DNA of 41,097 nucleotides, from contig JASHQW010000126.1 of the NCBI GenBank assembly GCA_030038875.1, forward strand, positions 1 to 41,097, written 5' to 3'. Position 1 is the stretch's first letter; every line of letters begins with the position of its first letter. Shown here piece after piece: positions 18,378-30,143 of the stretch. A program made the position numbers and the translations under genes. Under the pieces are notes generated by a model that did no database searches, was not told the DNA's origin, and saw nothing but the letters and a program-made list of their open reading frames with translations. The DNA comes from Gammaproteobacteria bacterium (lineage in GTDB: Bacteria > Pseudomonadota > Gammaproteobacteria > Steroidobacterales > Steroidobacteraceae).

Positions 18378-18823
18378 TGTTGCACGAACAGGAGCTCAAG
18401 ACCTTCGTCGAGGGGACGACGAACTTCTTCGAGGTCGCGGCCCAGCAGCCGGCCTCGATCGGCTCCCCGTACCTCCTGGAAGGCACGCCGCAGGTGCACG
18501 AGTACACCGGCGTCATCAATATCTCCGGCAAGCGCGAGGGTGTCGTGTTCTTCACGGCTCCCAAGGCCATGCTGACCGTGCTGCTCATGAAGATGCAGGA
18601 GAACGACTTCAGCCATGAGACCATGCGCGATCTCGTCGGCGAGGTCGCCAACACCATCTCGGGCAACGCACGCCGCGACTTCGGCCGCGAGTTTGTGATC
18701 TCGGTGCCCTCGGTGCTCTCGGGCGAGAAGCCCGAGATTCCGCACAAGCCGGGGCTGCGCTCGTTCATCATCCCGATCAACTGGCGCAGCCATTCCGCCA
18801 AGCTGGTGGTCTCCCTGACCTGA
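18377..18823 (+). CDS. CheX-like (CheC/CheX/FliY phosphatase fold) protein
   Basis: VINISGKREGVVFFTAPKAMLTVLLMKMQENDFSHETMRDLVGEVANTISGNARRDFG; DxxxExxN phosphatase-type motif; ATG overlaps the response-regulator stop by one base. Confidence 0.85.
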   Translation: MLHEQELKTFVEGTTNFFEVAAQQPASIGSPYLLEGTPQVHEYTGVINISGKREGVVFFTAPKAMLTVLLMKMQENDFSHETMRDLVGEVANTISGNARRDFGREFVISVPSVLSGEKPEIPHKPGLRSFIIPINWRSHSAKLVVSLT

Positions 18824-18829
18824 CACGCC

Positions 18830-18846
18830 GCCGCGGACGCCGCGGC
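18830..18846. terminator. possible hairpin terminator GCCGCGG-ACG-CCGCGGC followed by TTT
   Basis: Perfect 7-bp stem immediately after the CheX-like stop, between convergent genes. Confidence 0.4.
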
Positions 18847-18889
18847 TTTACCCGGTTCGAGCACAGCGCGCCTCGCTGGCGCGGTAGCG

Positions 18890-20068
18890 CTACTTCGGGG
18901 CTTGCGGCAACTGCAAACCACGCGGCCATAGGAGCCACATCTCGCCCCTCTGTCGCATCTTGCCGGCCATCTCGCGCGCCTCGTCGCCGGTTCCCCAAAA
19001 GAAATCCGCACGCTGCGCGCCGCGGATTGCCCCGCCGGTGTCCTGGGCGATCACGAGGCGCTCGAGCGCTGTATCGGTCGCCGGAAACGTGGTCGCGAGG
19101 AAAACCGGTGCGCCGAGCGGTATGTAGGCGCTATCGACGGCGATGGATCGGCCCGGCGTCAGGGCCACACCTTCGGCGCCCTTCGGTCCCTCATCGGGGT
19201 TGCCGAGCGGCATCTCCTTGAAGAATACGACGCTCGGATTTGCGTCCAGCACCTCCTGCAGCCGCTCGGGATTCGCAGCGAGCCACGCGCGAATCCCCGG
19301 CATGGTCGCCTGCTCGACTGTCAAGAGGCCCTGGTCGACGAGATAGCGCCCGATGGATCGGTAGGGTTGCCCGTTCTGGTCTGCGTACTGCAGGCGGATG
19401 GTATCGCCTCCTTCCAGCTGCACGCGTCCCGAGCCCTGGATCTCGAGCGTGAAGGCATCGAGGGGACTGTCGAGCCACACGAGCTCCCGGCCACGGAGCG
19501 CGGGATCGGCTGACAGCTCCGCGCGGGTGTAGTAGGGGACAACGCGATTTCCGTCGACGAGCCTGCCGCGGACCGCTTTACCTTTAAGCTCCGGATAGAG
19601 AGCGGACAGGTCCACGGCGAGGAGGTCCGGTGGTGGAGAATAGACGGCGGTGGTGAACTCCGCGGACGGAGCGCGAGCGCCCCGCAACAGCGGCTCGTAG
19701 TAACCCGTGACGAGCCCCGCGCTCGCCTCCACAACCCTGCCCTTGCGAAGCCGATAAGCCTCGAAGTACTGCTGAAAGTAACGACGAATGTCGGCAGCCG
19801 TGGCGTCGGGTGCGAGTCCCTGCGCCGCCGTGCAGACCTCGCTCCACCCCGGCCGAAAGCGCAGATCCCGGCAGCTTCCGAGAAACACTGGCCAGGCTTC
19901 CTGGAGGGGGTCGGTGCCCCAGCCGGGAAGCTCAGCCCAGTCGATGCGCTCGTACCGAAGGACCTCGGCTGCCGGTGGCACGACCGGCGGGCATCTCGGG
20001 TTCGTGGCGCAGCCGATGAGCGCGAGCGAGCAAAGTATGGCGCCCGGGGCTGTGAAATGACCGCTCAC
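18890..20068 (-). CDS. mltA: membrane-bound lytic murein transglycosylase A
   Basis: Lipobox-like ALIGC; VTGYYEPLLRGAR; LDAFTLEIQGSGRVQLEGG; NPSVVFFKEM; VIAQDTGGAIRGAQRADFFWGTGDEA. Confidence 0.95.
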   Translation of the reverse strand: MSGHFTAPGAILCSLALIGCATNPRCPPVVPPAAEVLRYERIDWAELPGWGTDPLQEAWPVFLGSCRDLRFRPGWSEVCTAAQGLAPDATAADIRRYFQQYFEAYRLRKGRVVEASAGLVTGYYEPLLRGARAPSAEFTTAVYSPPPDLLAVDLSALYPELKGKAVRGRLVDGNRVVPYYTRAELSADPALRGRELVWLDSPLDAFTLEIQGSGRVQLEGGDTIRLQYADQNGQPYRSIGRYLVDQGLLTVEQATMPGIRAWLAANPERLQEVLDANPSVVFFKEMPLGNPDEGPKGAEGVALTPGRSIAVDSAYIPLGAPVFLATTFPATDTALERLVIAQDTGGAIRGAQRADFFWGTGDEAREMAGKMRQRGEMWLLWPRGLQLPQAPK

Positions 20069-20766
20069 GCCGCATCCTCGTCGGCACGCAGCCGATACCC
20101 GACCCCGGTCTCCGTGATGAGGTAGTGCGGCTGCCGTGGATCAGGCTCGAGCTTGGCCCGCAGGTTCTTGATGCACACCCGCAAGGAGCGCGAGTCGTCC
20201 TCGCGCCCCGGCCCCCACACCTCGCGGATGAGCTGACGCTGCATCACGATCGAGCCGAGCTGCCGGGCGAGGCAGCCGAGCACGCGGTACTCGAGCGGCG
20301 TCAGATGGATCTCGCCGTCGGCGCCACGCGCCGCGCGCCGCGCGAGATCGACCCGCACGTCGCCGAATCTGAGCACCGCCGAGGGCGTGGCGTGCGTCAC
20401 GCGCCGCAACGCCGCGCGCAGCCGCGCGAGCAGCTCCGGGGCGCTGAAGGGCTTGGTGATGTAGTCGTCCGCCCCGGCATCGAGCGCCGCCACCTTCTGC
20501 TCCTCCATGGTTCGCGCCGACAGCACCACGATCGGCACCGGCGACCAGGCGCGCACGCGGCGGATCACCTTGAGCCCGTCGCCGTCCGGGAGCCCGAGAT
20601 CGACGAGCAGCAGGTCCGGCTTGTGGCTGCGCGCTTCGATCTCGGCGCGCAGCGCGGTGTCGGCCTCGATGCAACGGTAGCCTTCGGCGGTCAGCAGCAC
20701 GCGCAGCACGGCGCGGATGCCCGGCTCGTCCTCGATCACCAGCACCTGATGCATTGCCTCGGTCAC
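20065..20766 (-). CDS. kdpE: KDP operon response regulator
   Basis: OmpR-family receiver plus winged helix (HQVLVIEDEPGIRAVL..., YITKPFSAPELLARLRAALRR, HYLITETGVGYRL); adjacent to kdpD. Confidence 0.95.
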   Translation of the reverse strand: MTEAMHQVLVIEDEPGIRAVLRVLLTAEGYRCIEADTALRAEIEARSHKPDLLLVDLGLPDGDGLKVIRRVRAWSPVPIVVLSARTMEEQKVAALDAGADDYITKPFSAPELLARLRAALRRVTHATPSAVLRFGDVRVDLARRAARGADGEIHLTPLEYRVLGCLARQLGSIVMQRQLIREVWGPGREDDSRSLRVCIKNLRAKLEPDPRQPHYLITETGVGYRLRADEDAA

Positions 20767-23498
20767 GGCGACGTCCCGCGCGCGCCCGCCAGCGTGGCGG
20801 GGGCCTCCGTGAGCGGGGCCTCCTCGGTCGCCGGCAGCGTGAACACGAAGCGCGCGCCGCCGTCCTCGCGGCGCTGCGCCTCGATCTCGCCGCCGTGGGC
20901 GCGGACGATGGCCTGGGCGATCGCGAGTCCCAGCCCGACGCCGACTACGGTCCCCTCGTCGCTGCCGCGCTGGAACTTATCAAACAGCCGCGCCGGATCG
21001 CCAGGCGGAAGACCCGGCCCGTTGTCCTCGACCGATAGCTGCACGAAGTCCCCGGCCGGCACCGCCGAGACCGTCACGTGCGTTCCGGGCGGGGTGTATT
21101 TGGCGATGTTGTCGAACAGATTGGACAACAACTGGACGATGAGCGTGGCGTCGACCCACACCGGTGGCAGGTCCGGCGGCAGGCGCGTCTCGACGTGGTA
21201 GCCCGCGAGGCGCTCCTGGTAACGCGTCAGGGCGCTGCCTACCAGGTCGTCGAGCGTCTGCCAGTCGCGTCGCAGCGCGACCTGACCGGACTCGAGGCGC
21301 ACCAGGTCGAGAACGTTGGACACCAGCTCCGACATCTCGTGCGCCGTGGTCTCGATCGAGCGCGCCAGCGAGACGCGCGTCGCCTCCTCCAGGGTCGCGC
21401 CGTGCTGCGCCAACGTGCTGCCGGCCCCGGCCATCACCGCGAGCGGGGTGCGCAGATCGTGTGAGATCGAGGACAGCAGCGTATTTCGCAGCGTCTCGCG
21501 CTCGGCTGCCAGACTCGACTGCACCGCGATCTCGGCGAGGTGCGCGCGCTCGATGGCGAGTGCGACCTGGCTGGCGAAAGTCTGGAGCAGGTGGCCCTGC
21601 TCCGGCAGCAGCACGCGGCGCGGGTTATCCGGCAGCACTGCCAGTACTCCCACCGTGCGCCGCTCGTCCCCGAGCGGCACGTACAGGCCGTGCGCCGCCG
21701 GCAGCGTATCGGAGCCCAGGCCCGCGCGGCGGCCGTGATCGGCGACCCACTGCGCGACTGCGAGATCGGCGCCGCGGAACGAGGTCTCCAGCGGCGGCTC
21801 GGTGGGATAGCGGAGCTTGCCGTCCGCATCGGGCAGCAGCACCGTGGCGCGGCATTGGAACACCTCCGCGACGTGCCGCACCGCCACCTGCGCCATGTTG
21901 GTGATACCGCGCGTCACCGACAGCTCGCGGCTCATGGCGTACAGGAGCGCCGTGCGCCGCTCGCGGGCTCCCGCCACGCGGGTCTGCTGGCGCACGCTCG
22001 CGGTCAGCGTCGCGATCACCAGCGCGATGGTGAAGAAGGCGGCGAAGGTAACCACGTACTGCGCGTCCGAGACCGCGAACGAGTAACGCGGCGGCACGAA
22101 GAAGAAGTCGTAAGTCGCGACGCTCAGCAGCGCCGTGAGCGCCGAGGGTCCGCGCCCGAGCCTGAGACCCGCCACCGTCACACCCAGGAGATAGATCATG
22201 ACGAGGTTGGAGAGGTCGAAATGCGGATACATGAACCAGGCCACCAGTGTGCAGGCCGCGGTGATGCCGGCTGCCCAGGCATAGCGGTCCCAGCGTATGG
22301 CCGGGGATGCCGGCAGCGGCCCGGATGCGGCGCGTGCCGCCGGGGGCGTGCGTCCGGCGGAGGCGATCAGCACGAGGTCGAAACCGCGCGCGCGGCGCGC
22401 GAGCTCGGTGGCGGTCGAGGGCCGCAGCCATGCCCGCCAGCCGCGCCGTTTCGGCGCGCCGACGATGACGCGGGTGGCGTGACGCGTCTGGGCGTACTCG
22501 AGCAATGCATCCGCAGCCGAGGGGCCGTCCAGAGTCACGCTCTCGCCGCCGAGCGATTCGGCGAGGCGCAGCTCGTCGATGCGGCGGTTGCGCTGCTCGT
22601 CCGAGAGGCGCAACAGCGATGGCGTTTCCACGTACACCACGGTCCACTCGGCATCGAGCGCGTCCGCCATGCGCTTGCCCGCCCGCACCAGCTGCTCGGC
22701 CTGCTCGTCGGGGCCGACGGCGACCAGCACCCGGTCGCGGGCGGCGCGCGCCTGGGCGCGGTCGGACGGCAGCTCGCGCGAGGCCGCCTCGACCCGGTCC
22801 GCCACGCGGCGCAGCGCGATCTCGCGCAGCGCCATGAGGTTCTGCTTGCGGAAGAAGCGCTCGACGGCGGTGCCGGCCTGACTGCCGACGTAGACCTTGC
22901 CGGCGTGCAGGCGCGCGATCAGGTCATCGGGCGGCAGATCGATGAGCTCGATGTCATCGGCCTCATCGAATACGTGGTCGGGCAGGGTCTCGCGCTGGCG
23001 AACGCCGGTGGTCTGGTAGATGAGATCGTTGAGGCTCTCGAGATGCTGAACGTTGACCGTGGTCCAGATGCTCACTCCGGCAGCGAGCAGCTCCTCGATG
23101 TCCTGCCAGCGCTTCGGATGCCGCGGCGCGGGCTCGCCGCCCACGAGGTTCGAGTGCGCCAGCTCATCGACCAGCAGGATCTGGGGGTAGCGGGCGAGTG
23201 CCGCGTCGAGGTCGAATTCCTGCCGGACGATGCCGCGATAGCTCACCGGCAGCGTCGGCAGGCGCGGCAGGCCTTCCAGCAGCCGCTCGGTCTCGATCCG
23301 CCCGTGCGGCTCGACGTAGCCGACCACCACGTCGGTGCCCGAGGCGCGCATGTTGCGAGCCGCCTCCAGCATCGCGTACGTCTTGCCGACGCCGGCCGAG
23401 GCACCGAAGAAGATCCGCAGCCGGCCGCGCTTCTCGCGCGCCTCCTCGGCCTTGACTCGCTCGAGCAGCTGGTCGGGGTCAGGCCGGGCTTCGGCCAT
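20763..23498 (-). CDS. kdpD: KdpD sensor histidine kinase
   Basis: N-terminal RLRIFFGASAGVGKTYAMLEAAR, USP-like region, four-TM region, H-box SSISHDLRTPLAVMAGAGSTL, HATPase DNGPGLPPGDPARLFDKFQR. Confidence 0.97.
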   Translation of the reverse strand: MAEARPDPDQLLERVKAEEAREKRGRLRIFFGASAGVGKTYAMLEAARNMRASGTDVVVGYVEPHGRIETERLLEGLPRLPTLPVSYRGIVRQEFDLDAALARYPQILLVDELAHSNLVGGEPAPRHPKRWQDIEELLAAGVSIWTTVNVQHLESLNDLIYQTTGVRQRETLPDHVFDEADDIELIDLPPDDLIARLHAGKVYVGSQAGTAVERFFRKQNLMALREIALRRVADRVEAASRELPSDRAQARAARDRVLVAVGPDEQAEQLVRAGKRMADALDAEWTVVYVETPSLLRLSDEQRNRRIDELRLAESLGGESVTLDGPSAADALLEYAQTRHATRVIVGAPKRRGWRAWLRPSTATELARRARGFDLVLIASAGRTPPAARAASGPLPASPAIRWDRYAWAAGITAACTLVAWFMYPHFDLSNLVMIYLLGVTVAGLRLGRGPSALTALLSVATYDFFFVPPRYSFAVSDAQYVVTFAAFFTIALVIATLTASVRQQTRVAGARERRTALLYAMSRELSVTRGITNMAQVAVRHVAEVFQCRATVLLPDADGKLRYPTEPPLETSFRGADLAVAQWVADHGRRAGLGSDTLPAAHGLYVPLGDERRTVGVLAVLPDNPRRVLLPEQGHLLQTFASQVALAIERAHLAEIAVQSSLAAERETLRNTLLSSISHDLRTPLAVMAGAGSTLAQHGATLEEATRVSLARSIETTAHEMSELVSNVLDLVRLESGQVALRRDWQTLDDLVGSALTRYQERLAGYHVETRLPPDLPPVWVDATLIVQLLSNLFDNIAKYTPPGTHVTVSAVPAGDFVQLSVEDNGPGLPPGDPARLFDKFQRGSDEGTVVGVGLGLAIAQAIVRAHGGEIEAQRREDGGARFVFTLPATEEAPLTEAPATLAGARGTSP

Positions 23499-23504
23499 GT
23501 CAGG

Positions 23505-24077
23505 TCATTTCAGCGCGTCGAGTGCCAGGTTGAGCTCCAGAACGTTGACGCGCGGCTCACCGAGAACTCCCAACAACCTACCCTCGGTATGCGCGGCAAT
23601 CAATGCCCGCACGCGGGCCGCCGGCAAGCCCCGGGCTCGCGCCACCCGCCCCGCCTGGTAGTCGGCGGCCGCGACGCTCTCCTCGGGATCGAGGCCGCTG
23701 CCCGAGGCGGTGATGAGATCGACCGGAATCGGAGCCCTGTTGCCGGGGTCCGCGGCGCGCAGCGCATCGATGCGCGGCTTGATGGCATCGATCAGAGCCG
23801 GATTCAGGGGCCCGAGATTCGAGCCGCTCGAGCCGGTGCCGTTGTAGGGCTGCGGCGTCGTGGCCGAGGGGCGGCTCCAGAAATACTTCGGATCCGTGAA
23901 GCTCTGCCCAATCAGCGTGGAGCCGATCGGTTTGTCATCCTTGAGGATCAGGCTGCCGTTCGCCTGGCGCGGGAAAAGCGCCTGTCCGATCCCGGTGACC
24001 ACGAGCGGATAGACGATGCCGCTGACACCCGAGAGGATCACGAAGAGGACGATCGCTGGACGGAAGAGTGAGGTCAT
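23505..24077 (-). CDS. kdpC: potassium-transporting ATPase KdpC subunit
   Basis: [66 protein letters not shown]. Confidence 0.97.
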   Translation of the reverse strand: MTSLFRPAIVLFVILSGVSGIVYPLVVTGIGQALFPRQANGSLILKDDKPIGSTLIGQSFTDPKYFWSRPSATTPQPYNGTGSSGSNLGPLNPALIDAIKPRIDALRAADPGNRAPIPVDLITASGSGLDPEESVAAADYQAGRVARARGLPAARVRALIAAHTEGRLLGVLGEPRVNVLELNLALDALK

Positions 24078-24095
24078 GTGCAGATCCCCGGAGCG

Positions 24096-26259
<2,164 letters not shown>

Positions 26260-26267
<8 letters not shown>

Positions 26268-28074
26268 GTGAGCCACCCCAGAGCATCAGATGTTCGACGA
26301 TCGGCCCGAGCGCCAGAGCGGGAACGAAGGTGAGCGCTCCGACGAGCAACACCGTGCCGATCAGCAGGACGACGAAGGTCGGCCCGTAGGTCACCATCGT
26401 GCCGGACGTGACCGGCACGCGTTTCTTGGCCGCGAGCGAGCCGGCGATTGCCATCACGGCCACGATCGGCCAGTACCGTCCCAGCCACATCACGAGTCCC
26501 AGCGCCGTGTTGTAGAACACCGTGTTGGCGGAAATGCCTCCGAATGCGCTGCCGTTGTTGTTGCTCGCGGAGACGAAGGCGTAAAGGATCTCCGAGAATC
26601 CGTGCGCCCCGGGATTGGCGACGCCTGCCTGGCCCGCTGCGACGCTCACGCCCACGGCGGCTCCGAACAGCACGATGAAGGGCATGACGAGGATGGCCAC
26701 CGAGCTCATCTTCATCTCGAAGGACTCGATCTTCTTGCCGAGATATTCGGGAGTGCGTCCGATCATGAGCCCGGCGATGAACACTCCCACGATGGCGAAG
26801 ATCAGCATGGAATAAAGCCCCGTACCGACACCGCCGAATACGACCTCACCCAACATCATGTTGAACAGCGGCACGAAGCCACCCAGGGGCGTGAATGAAT
26901 CGTGCATCGAGTTCACGGCCCCGCAGGAGGTGCCGGTCGTGACGGTGGCAAACAGCGAGGAGGCGGCGATGCCGAAGCGCGCCTCCTTGCCTTCCATGTT
27001 GCCGCCGGGCTGCAGCGCGCTCACGGTCTGGTCGACGCCGAGCTTGCCGACCAGGGGGTTACCCGTCTGCTCGCTCACGAGGGCGACATTGACCATTACC
27101 AGGAACAGGATCGTCATCGCCGCGAGCACCGCCCAGCCCTGGCGCGTGTCGCCCACCATGCGCCCGAAGGTATAGGTGAGAGAGGCGGGGATGAGGAGGA
27201 TCGCCAGCATCTCGATGAAGTTCGAGAGCGCGGTCGGGTTCTCGTAGGGATGCGCCGAGTTCGCGTTGAGAAATCCGCCACCGTTGGTGCCGAGCTCCTT
27301 GATGGCCTCCTGCGAGGCGATCGGCCCCATCGGCAGCGTCTGTGTCCGGGTGGTCACGTTCTCCATCACCGGGTTGCCCTGGGCGTCCTTGACCGGATTG
27401 CCGGCGGCATCGACCTTCGGTTGCTGGTACTCGAGGGTCTCGAGGGTGGTCACGTCCTTGTAGGCACTGAAGTTCTGCAGCACACCCTGACTCAGCAGCA
27501 GCACGGCGATGAGCGCCGCGAGCGGCAGCAGCACGTACAGAGTCGAGCGGGTCATGTCGACCCAGAAGTTGCCGATGGCTTCCGCGCCGTGGCGCGCAAA
27601 CCCGCGGATCAGGGCGATCGCGACCACGATGCCGGTCGCGGCCGAGAGGAAATTCTGCACGGCGAGCCCGGCCATCTGGCTCAGGTAGCTCATGGTCGAC
27701 TCACCCGAGTATCCCTGCCAGTTGGTGTTCGTAATGAAGCTGACGGCCGTATTGAAGGCGGAGTCCGGAGCGACGTTGGCGAAGTGCTGTGGGTTCAATG
27801 GCAACCACAGCTGCAGGCGCTGCAGGGCGTAGACCATGAGCGCGCCGAGGGTATTGAACACGAGAAGCGCGAGGGTGTACTGCTTCCAGCCCATCTCCAG
27901 GGCAGGATTGATGCCACACAGCCGGTAAATCCAGCGCTCGATTGGTGCGCCCACGCGCAGCGGCCAGATCGGGCGTCCCTCCATGACGTTCGCCATGTAG
28001 AGGCCGAGCGGTTTCACGCACAGGAGCCCCACCGCGAGAAACACGATGATCAGGATCTGGGATGCGGCGGTCAT
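26260..28074 (-). CDS. kdpA: potassium-transporting ATPase KdpA subunit
   Basis: [57 protein letters not shown]. Confidence 0.97.
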
Positions 28075-28163
28075 CAGAACTTCTCCGGCCGGAACATCGC
28101 GTACAGGAGGTACACGAAGAGGCCGAGGGTGAGCAGCCCGCTCACGACGTAGATGGCGTTCAT
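28074..28163 (-). CDS. kdpF: KdpF small subunit (29 aa)
   Basis: MNAIYVVSGLLTLGLFVYLLYAMFRPEKF, immediately upstream of and overlapping kdpA. Confidence 0.92.
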   Translation of the reverse strand: MNAIYVVSGLLTLGLFVYLLYAMFRPEKF

Positions 28164-28252
28164 TCGATACCCCTGAGCCGGGAGATGGCCGATGTCACCC
28201 AGTGGGTGACGCCGTACAGGACCAGGATCACGACGAGAAAGATGATGTCCAT
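28160..28252 (-). CDS. 30-aa single-TM peptide upstream of kdpF, ATGA overlap
   Basis: Read directly: ATGGACATCATCTTTCTCGTC...GGTATCGAATGA = MDIIFLVVILVLYGVTHWVTSAISRLRGIE; AAAGG upstream of ATG; stop overlaps kdpF start. Not in the ORF track. Confidence 0.7.
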   Translation of the reverse strand: MDIIFLVVILVLYGVTHWVTSAISRLRGIE

Positions 28253-28415
28253 GAGGTCGGCCTTTCGTAACAGGACACGAGCGCCGCCGGCTGCGGACCC
28301 ACAATCGCCCGGAGGCTGCAGCCGGGCCGCCGTCCCAGCAATCCGTACTTCGCGCAGCCTGAGCCGCGCTGCTCCGGCCCAGGAAAGCGCCGCCGCGGAC
28401 GCCCAGGGGCACGGT

Positions 28416-28442
28416 GCGTTGCGGCTAAGAGACCCGCAACGC
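28416..28442. promoter_or_regulatory. perfect 9-bp hairpin GCGTTGCGG/CCGCAACGC upstream of the kdp operon
   Basis: Arms 28416-28424 and 28434-28442, 9-nt loop. Confidence 0.4.
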
Positions 28443-28652
28443 TAGCCGCTGCACGGTGAAGGGGCTGTTAATAAAACGCGCAGCGCTCCGGCCGGTGCAG
28501 GCCGGGGCGAAATGTGACGGCTGCACTGTCGCCGGCGGCGGTTTTCGCGCGTCATAAGGGGCCGTGAGGGAGAGCTGTCTCAATCCTGTCATCAGTCGCC
28601 GGCATGCTTGGCACGCACCGGCACCCCTGCCCCGTGCCGCGAGCCAAGGCCC

Positions 28653-28877
28653 GTGATACAAGCGAGTTCGCTGGCCGTCATCACGCTGCGCCGCGAAGTG
28701 GCGGCGCGTTATGCCAGGATCAACCGGCTGTGGCGCACCGCGCACAACGCCTATCGGCGGCTCCACGAGGCGCCGGTCCACGACCTCAGCGCACTGCGCG
28801 ACGCTGCGCGGCGGCTCGATCAGCTCGACCGTGGGCGCGCGGCGCTCCTCAGGGACCTGAAAGCCCTGGCGGATTGA
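28653..28877 (+). CDS. hypothetical protein, charged and helical (about 74 aa; track ATG at 28608)
   Basis: VIQASSLAVITLRREVAARYARINRLWRTAHNAYRRLHEAPVHDLSALRDAARRLDQLDRGRAALLRDLKALAD. Confidence 0.55.
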   Translation: MIQASSLAVITLRREVAARYARINRLWRTAHNAYRRLHEAPVHDLSALRDAARRLDQLDRGRAALLRDLKALAD

Positions 28878-28883
28878 GTTCTC

Positions 28884-28966
28884 TGATGCTGAGCCGGCAA
28901 AAACCACGCTTTTTGCCGGCGGCAATCGAAGAGATGTCCGACGAAATCACTTCCTGTGATTTCGTC
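28884..28966. repeat. structured intergenic repeat, copy 1: two perfect 11-bp hairpins joined by a 19-nt conserved linker
   Basis: Hairpin A 28893-28903/28910-28920 (GCCGGCAAAAA/TTTTTGCCGGC); linker GGCAATCGAAGAGATGTCC; hairpin B 28940-28950/28956-28966 (GACGAAATCAC-TTCCT-GTGATTTCGTC). Confidence 0.85.
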
Positions 28967-28973
28967 CAATGAA

Positions 28974-29168
28974 CTACCGGCGTCCGCCGAGCACACGCGC
29001 CGGCAGCAGAATGATCGCCCGCAGCAGCTCGAACACCCCCTCGACGGCGAGGCCCACGAGCCTGAAGGGCAGCAGCAGCATCCATACGACCGGGTACAGG
29101 ACGAGCGCGGCGAGCGCCAGCGGCCAGCAGACGACGAGCAGCAGCAGCCAGAGCAGAAACGCGGCCAT
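28974..29168 (-). CDS. small membrane protein (64 aa)
   Basis: MAAFLLWLLLLVVCWPLALAALVLYPVVWMLLLPFRLVGLAVEGVFELLRAIILLPARVLGGRR; strongly hydrophobic. Confidence 0.65.
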   Translation of the reverse strand: MAAFLLWLLLLVVCWPLALAALVLYPVVWMLLLPFRLVGLAVEGVFELLRAIILLPARVLGGRR

Positions 29169-29228
29169 TTGACGACCCTCGGGCGACGCGCCACAGTCAC
29201 AGGGCGATGCGCGCCATTTGTATAGCAC

Positions 29229-30143
29229 ATGACGATTGATCGGGCATTCCGGGCGCCACCGGCCCTCGCTCCCGGGGCGCGGGTCGCCGTCATCGCTCCC
29301 GCCAGTGCCTTCGACCGCGCCTCCTTCGAGAGCGGGCTCGCCCTCGTCGGCGCGCGCTACGACGTGCGTTACCGGCCCGCGATCTTCGAGCGTCACCGCT
29401 ATCTCGCCGGCTCCGACAACCGGCGGCACGAAGAGCTCGCGGAGGCGCTGCTCGATCCCGCGATCCGGGGAGTGTTCTGCGCGCGCGGCGGGTACGGCGC
29501 GACGCGGCTCCTCACACGACTGGCGGCGATCGGACCCGTGGCACCGAAGCCCCTGGTGGGATTCTCCGACATCACGGCACTGCATCTTTGGCTGCAGAGC
29601 CGCGGGGTGATGAGCATCCACGGTCCGGTGCTCACGCAGCTCGGCCTCCTGCCCGAGGCGACGCGGCAGCGGCTGTTTCAGCTACTGGAATCCGCCGCGC
29701 CGGCGCCGGCGCTCACCGCCAGCGACACCTACGTGTCCGGCGTGGCCGAGGGACCGCTGCTCGGCGGCACTCTCTCGGTGGTGACGCGGCTGCTCGGCAC
29801 GCCCTATCTGCCCTCGCTCGAGGGCGCGATCCTGCTGCTCGAGGACGTGGGCGAGCGGCCCTATCGGCTCGACCGCATGTGGACCCATCTCGAGCTCGCC
29901 GGCGTATTCCGCCAGGTGCGCGGCATTGCGCTCGGCTCGTTCACCAACTGCGAGGAGAAGAACGCCGATTACAGCGCCGCCGACGTGCTGTGCGAGCTGG
30001 CACAGGCCACGGGGCTGCCGTGCGTAGCGGGGTTTCCGGTCGGGCACGGCGCGGTGAACGAGCCGGTGCCTCTCGGTGCACGCGCGCGCCTCGATGCCGT
30101 CGCGCGCACCCTCACGTTCCTTGAGCCCGCAGTCGCTTCCTGA
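29229..30143 (+). CDS. LD-carboxypeptidase (peptidase S66 family)
   Basis: PGARVAVIAPASAFDRASFESGL, FCARGGYGATRLL, LVGFSDITALHLWLQSRG, GPLLGGTLSVVTRLLGTPYLPSLEGAILLLEDVGERPYRLDRMWTHL. Confidence 0.94.
   Translation: MTIDRAFRAPPALAPGARVAVIAPASAFDRASFESGLALVGARYDVRYRPAIFERHRYLAGSDNRRHEELAEALLDPAIRGVFCARGGYGATRLLTRLAAIGPVAPKPLVGFSDITALHLWLQSRGVMSIHGPVLTQLGLLPEATRQRLFQLLESAAPAPALTASDTYVSGVAEGPLLGGTLSVVTRLLGTPYLPSLEGAILLLEDVGERPYRLDRMWTHLELAGVFRQVRGIALGSFTNCEEKNADYSAADVLCELAQATGLPCVAGFPVGHGAVNEPVPLGARARLDAVARTLTFLEPAVAS

Noticed and set aside
21540-24071. 843-aa plus-strand ORF antisense to kdpD and kdpC
   Set aside because: Shadow ORF; KdpD and KdpC are unambiguous on the other strand.
26902-28152. 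416-aa plus-strand ORF antisense to kdpA
   Set aside because: Shadow ORF over an unambiguous KdpA.
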